Shown: one piece after another, positions 27,831 to 29,161 of the stretch | Layout: each line of letters begins with the position of its first letter | How positions within the stretch are numbered: the first letter of the stretch is position 1 | NCBI GenBank assembly: GCA_003427395.1 | Contig: BFEA01000111.1 | Coordinates: 838,481 to 867,641, forward strand | Length of the DNA stretch: 29,161 nt | DNA from: Chara braunii | Taxonomy: Eukaryota; Streptophyta; Charophyceae; Charales; Characeae | Reading direction: 5' to 3' | Position numbers and translations under genes: made by a program | Notes under the pieces: generated by a model | The model's input: only the letters and a program-made list of their open reading frames with translations | Told to the model about the DNA's origin: nothing | Databases searched by the model: none

Positions 27831-29161
27831 GCTGCCTATTTCCGCTACTTCATAATGTAATATTCTCTTGACAATTATTAATCAGACCATCTTTCTACCA
27901 AAAGGGTATTTTATCTTTCTTAACAAGTTATGATTTCGTTGAACATCAGAATAGTATAGAAGTTAAATTGGACATATGATGAATATGGAAGTATTATCGC
28001 CGAGAACCCTTCCCACTTTCACAAGTGCTATGTGTCTGAGACTCTTCAACAGACCAGGTCCAGTTCAATCCAAAATCACGCACAAAACAGACCTACATAG
28101 AATAATGCAAAGACATTTCACATGCCATGCACTAACGGCGTCAACCATCAACCATTGACCTTGTCCCTCACTTCTCAAACCATGTATGACAGCCTTGTCT
28201 TTCCTGAGACGTAAGCCCAGCCTCCTCACATTTATACAAAGGACCCTTGAGAGTGACCAGGACCATTTAGGCAATGACCACAGGTGACAGTTTTACTGAC
28301 CACAGGGTTTGACTTTAGAGGTGGGTGTCAAGTCAAAGGGAGAAAGTTAAATCGGTAACAACCGACCTGTTATCGAGAGATAACAGTAAGTTTGGACCTT
28401 TTTGTAGATCCTTTCCTTCCAATGCAGCGCTAAAATGAGACCGGACCTGCACACACAAAGGTCAACAAAGATTCAACACCCCCACTCGATTCCCCACATA
28501 TTGATATCTAAGGGGAGCTCTGGGATCAACATCCCAGGCCTAATCCCTAGTCTTAGTCTCACAACCCTTCCCTAAGTCGTCTGTCACTTTCTCCTTTCTC
28601 TCAAGGAGTCTCATACCTGTGTCCTAAGTCGTCTTTAGGAAAACTCATATTTACCCTACTCTCGGTCCCTCCATTCTCTCTCTTGGAGATATGCGCACCG
28701 TTTTGGCGCTTGTGTAGATGAGATATAACTCATTCATCGTTTGGCCTTCCATCTGAAGCCACGGACAGCCATGGACTACGCGGTGGTTCTTAAGCTTCTT
28801 TCTCCCGTGGTCCTATCTTTTTTTTCTTGTTTCTTCTCGTAGATATATGAATACCTTGCTCCAACATGAGCATTGTTCCTTCCTTTTTTTTCTATTTGTG
28901 TTACATGCTCAAGTAGTAGGCTGATTCAGACATGAATCTCTTGCTACTTGATCAATACCAAGCAATCGGTTAGTCAAGGAAGACAATCGAGTAAGTCACT
29001 CATGAGTAGTTAACTTTCTGCTCAGTCTCTCTCATTGTTATACATAAGATCTGTTCAGAGTAGCAAGGTAGCTCACACATGAGTATCCTTCCTACAACAA
29101 ATAGTCGAGGCTCCTACAGAAGCACCCTACTACTTGCTTTAGGTATACTCCCGAAAGATCC
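27831..29161. other. No gene seen
   Basis: Unique-looking sequence. A perfect 8-bp hairpin CTGTTATC-GAGA-GATAACAG lies at 28367-28386. No open frame longer than about 70 codons and no motif. Confidence 0.5.

Overview
This window looks like a nuclear contig from a eukaryote, most likely a plant or streptophyte alga. It carries a decayed Ty3/gypsy-type retroelement, satellite arrays, microsatellites, a tRNA-derived SINE-like stretch and many N positions, and no recognisable host gene. I cannot name the organism. A charophyte alga is a guess from the repeat-rich, moderately GC-rich character and nothing more.

Layout. Bases 1-3000 are microsatellites and decayed CTG-rich sequence. Bases 3000-4220 hold about 16 dispersed units around the core GTACCCTTAAGTTAGGGCG; each is flanked by short arms that pair with one another, and the arms change together from unit to unit. 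A 73-bp tandem duplication follows at 4455-4602. Bases 5060-5410 are a diverged, inverted copy of 27460-27830. Bases 5411-6048 are a leader with a possible intron.

The core of the window is 6049-17964, all on the + strand. A run of ten closely packed ORFs of unknown function (6049-11526) is joined by stop/start overlaps (ATGA, GTGA, 8-nt overlaps, TGAATG). It contains two home-grown paralogous families: three copies of a protein of about 120 aa, and four copies (perhaps a fifth, partial) of a protein of about 230-250 aa. An eleventh ORF (11537-11908) follows, and eight bases later comes a gag with a CCHC zinc knuckle, then protease, reverse transcriptase, RNase H and DDE integrase. This reads as one very long polycistronic retroelement, or as a cassette lying exactly upstream of one. 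It is inactive as it stands: 17 in-frame stops, about five frameshifts, and a 213-bp palindromic MITE inserted with a TA duplication in the integrase C-terminus.

Downstream, a purine-rich tract (17976-17986) is followed by a probable 3' LTR start and long GC-rich sequence without a gene. A matching 5' LTR was not found. Bases 20850-22400 are a satellite with a 165-bp higher-order period. The AT-rich right end (22850-29161) holds 99-bp repeats, a (CT)n tract, the SINE-like piece, fold-back sequences and the second copy of the 5060-5410 repeat.

The candidate undescribed system is the multi-ORF, stop/start-coupled cassette upstream of gag-pol. The covarying hairpin array at 3000-4220 is the second.
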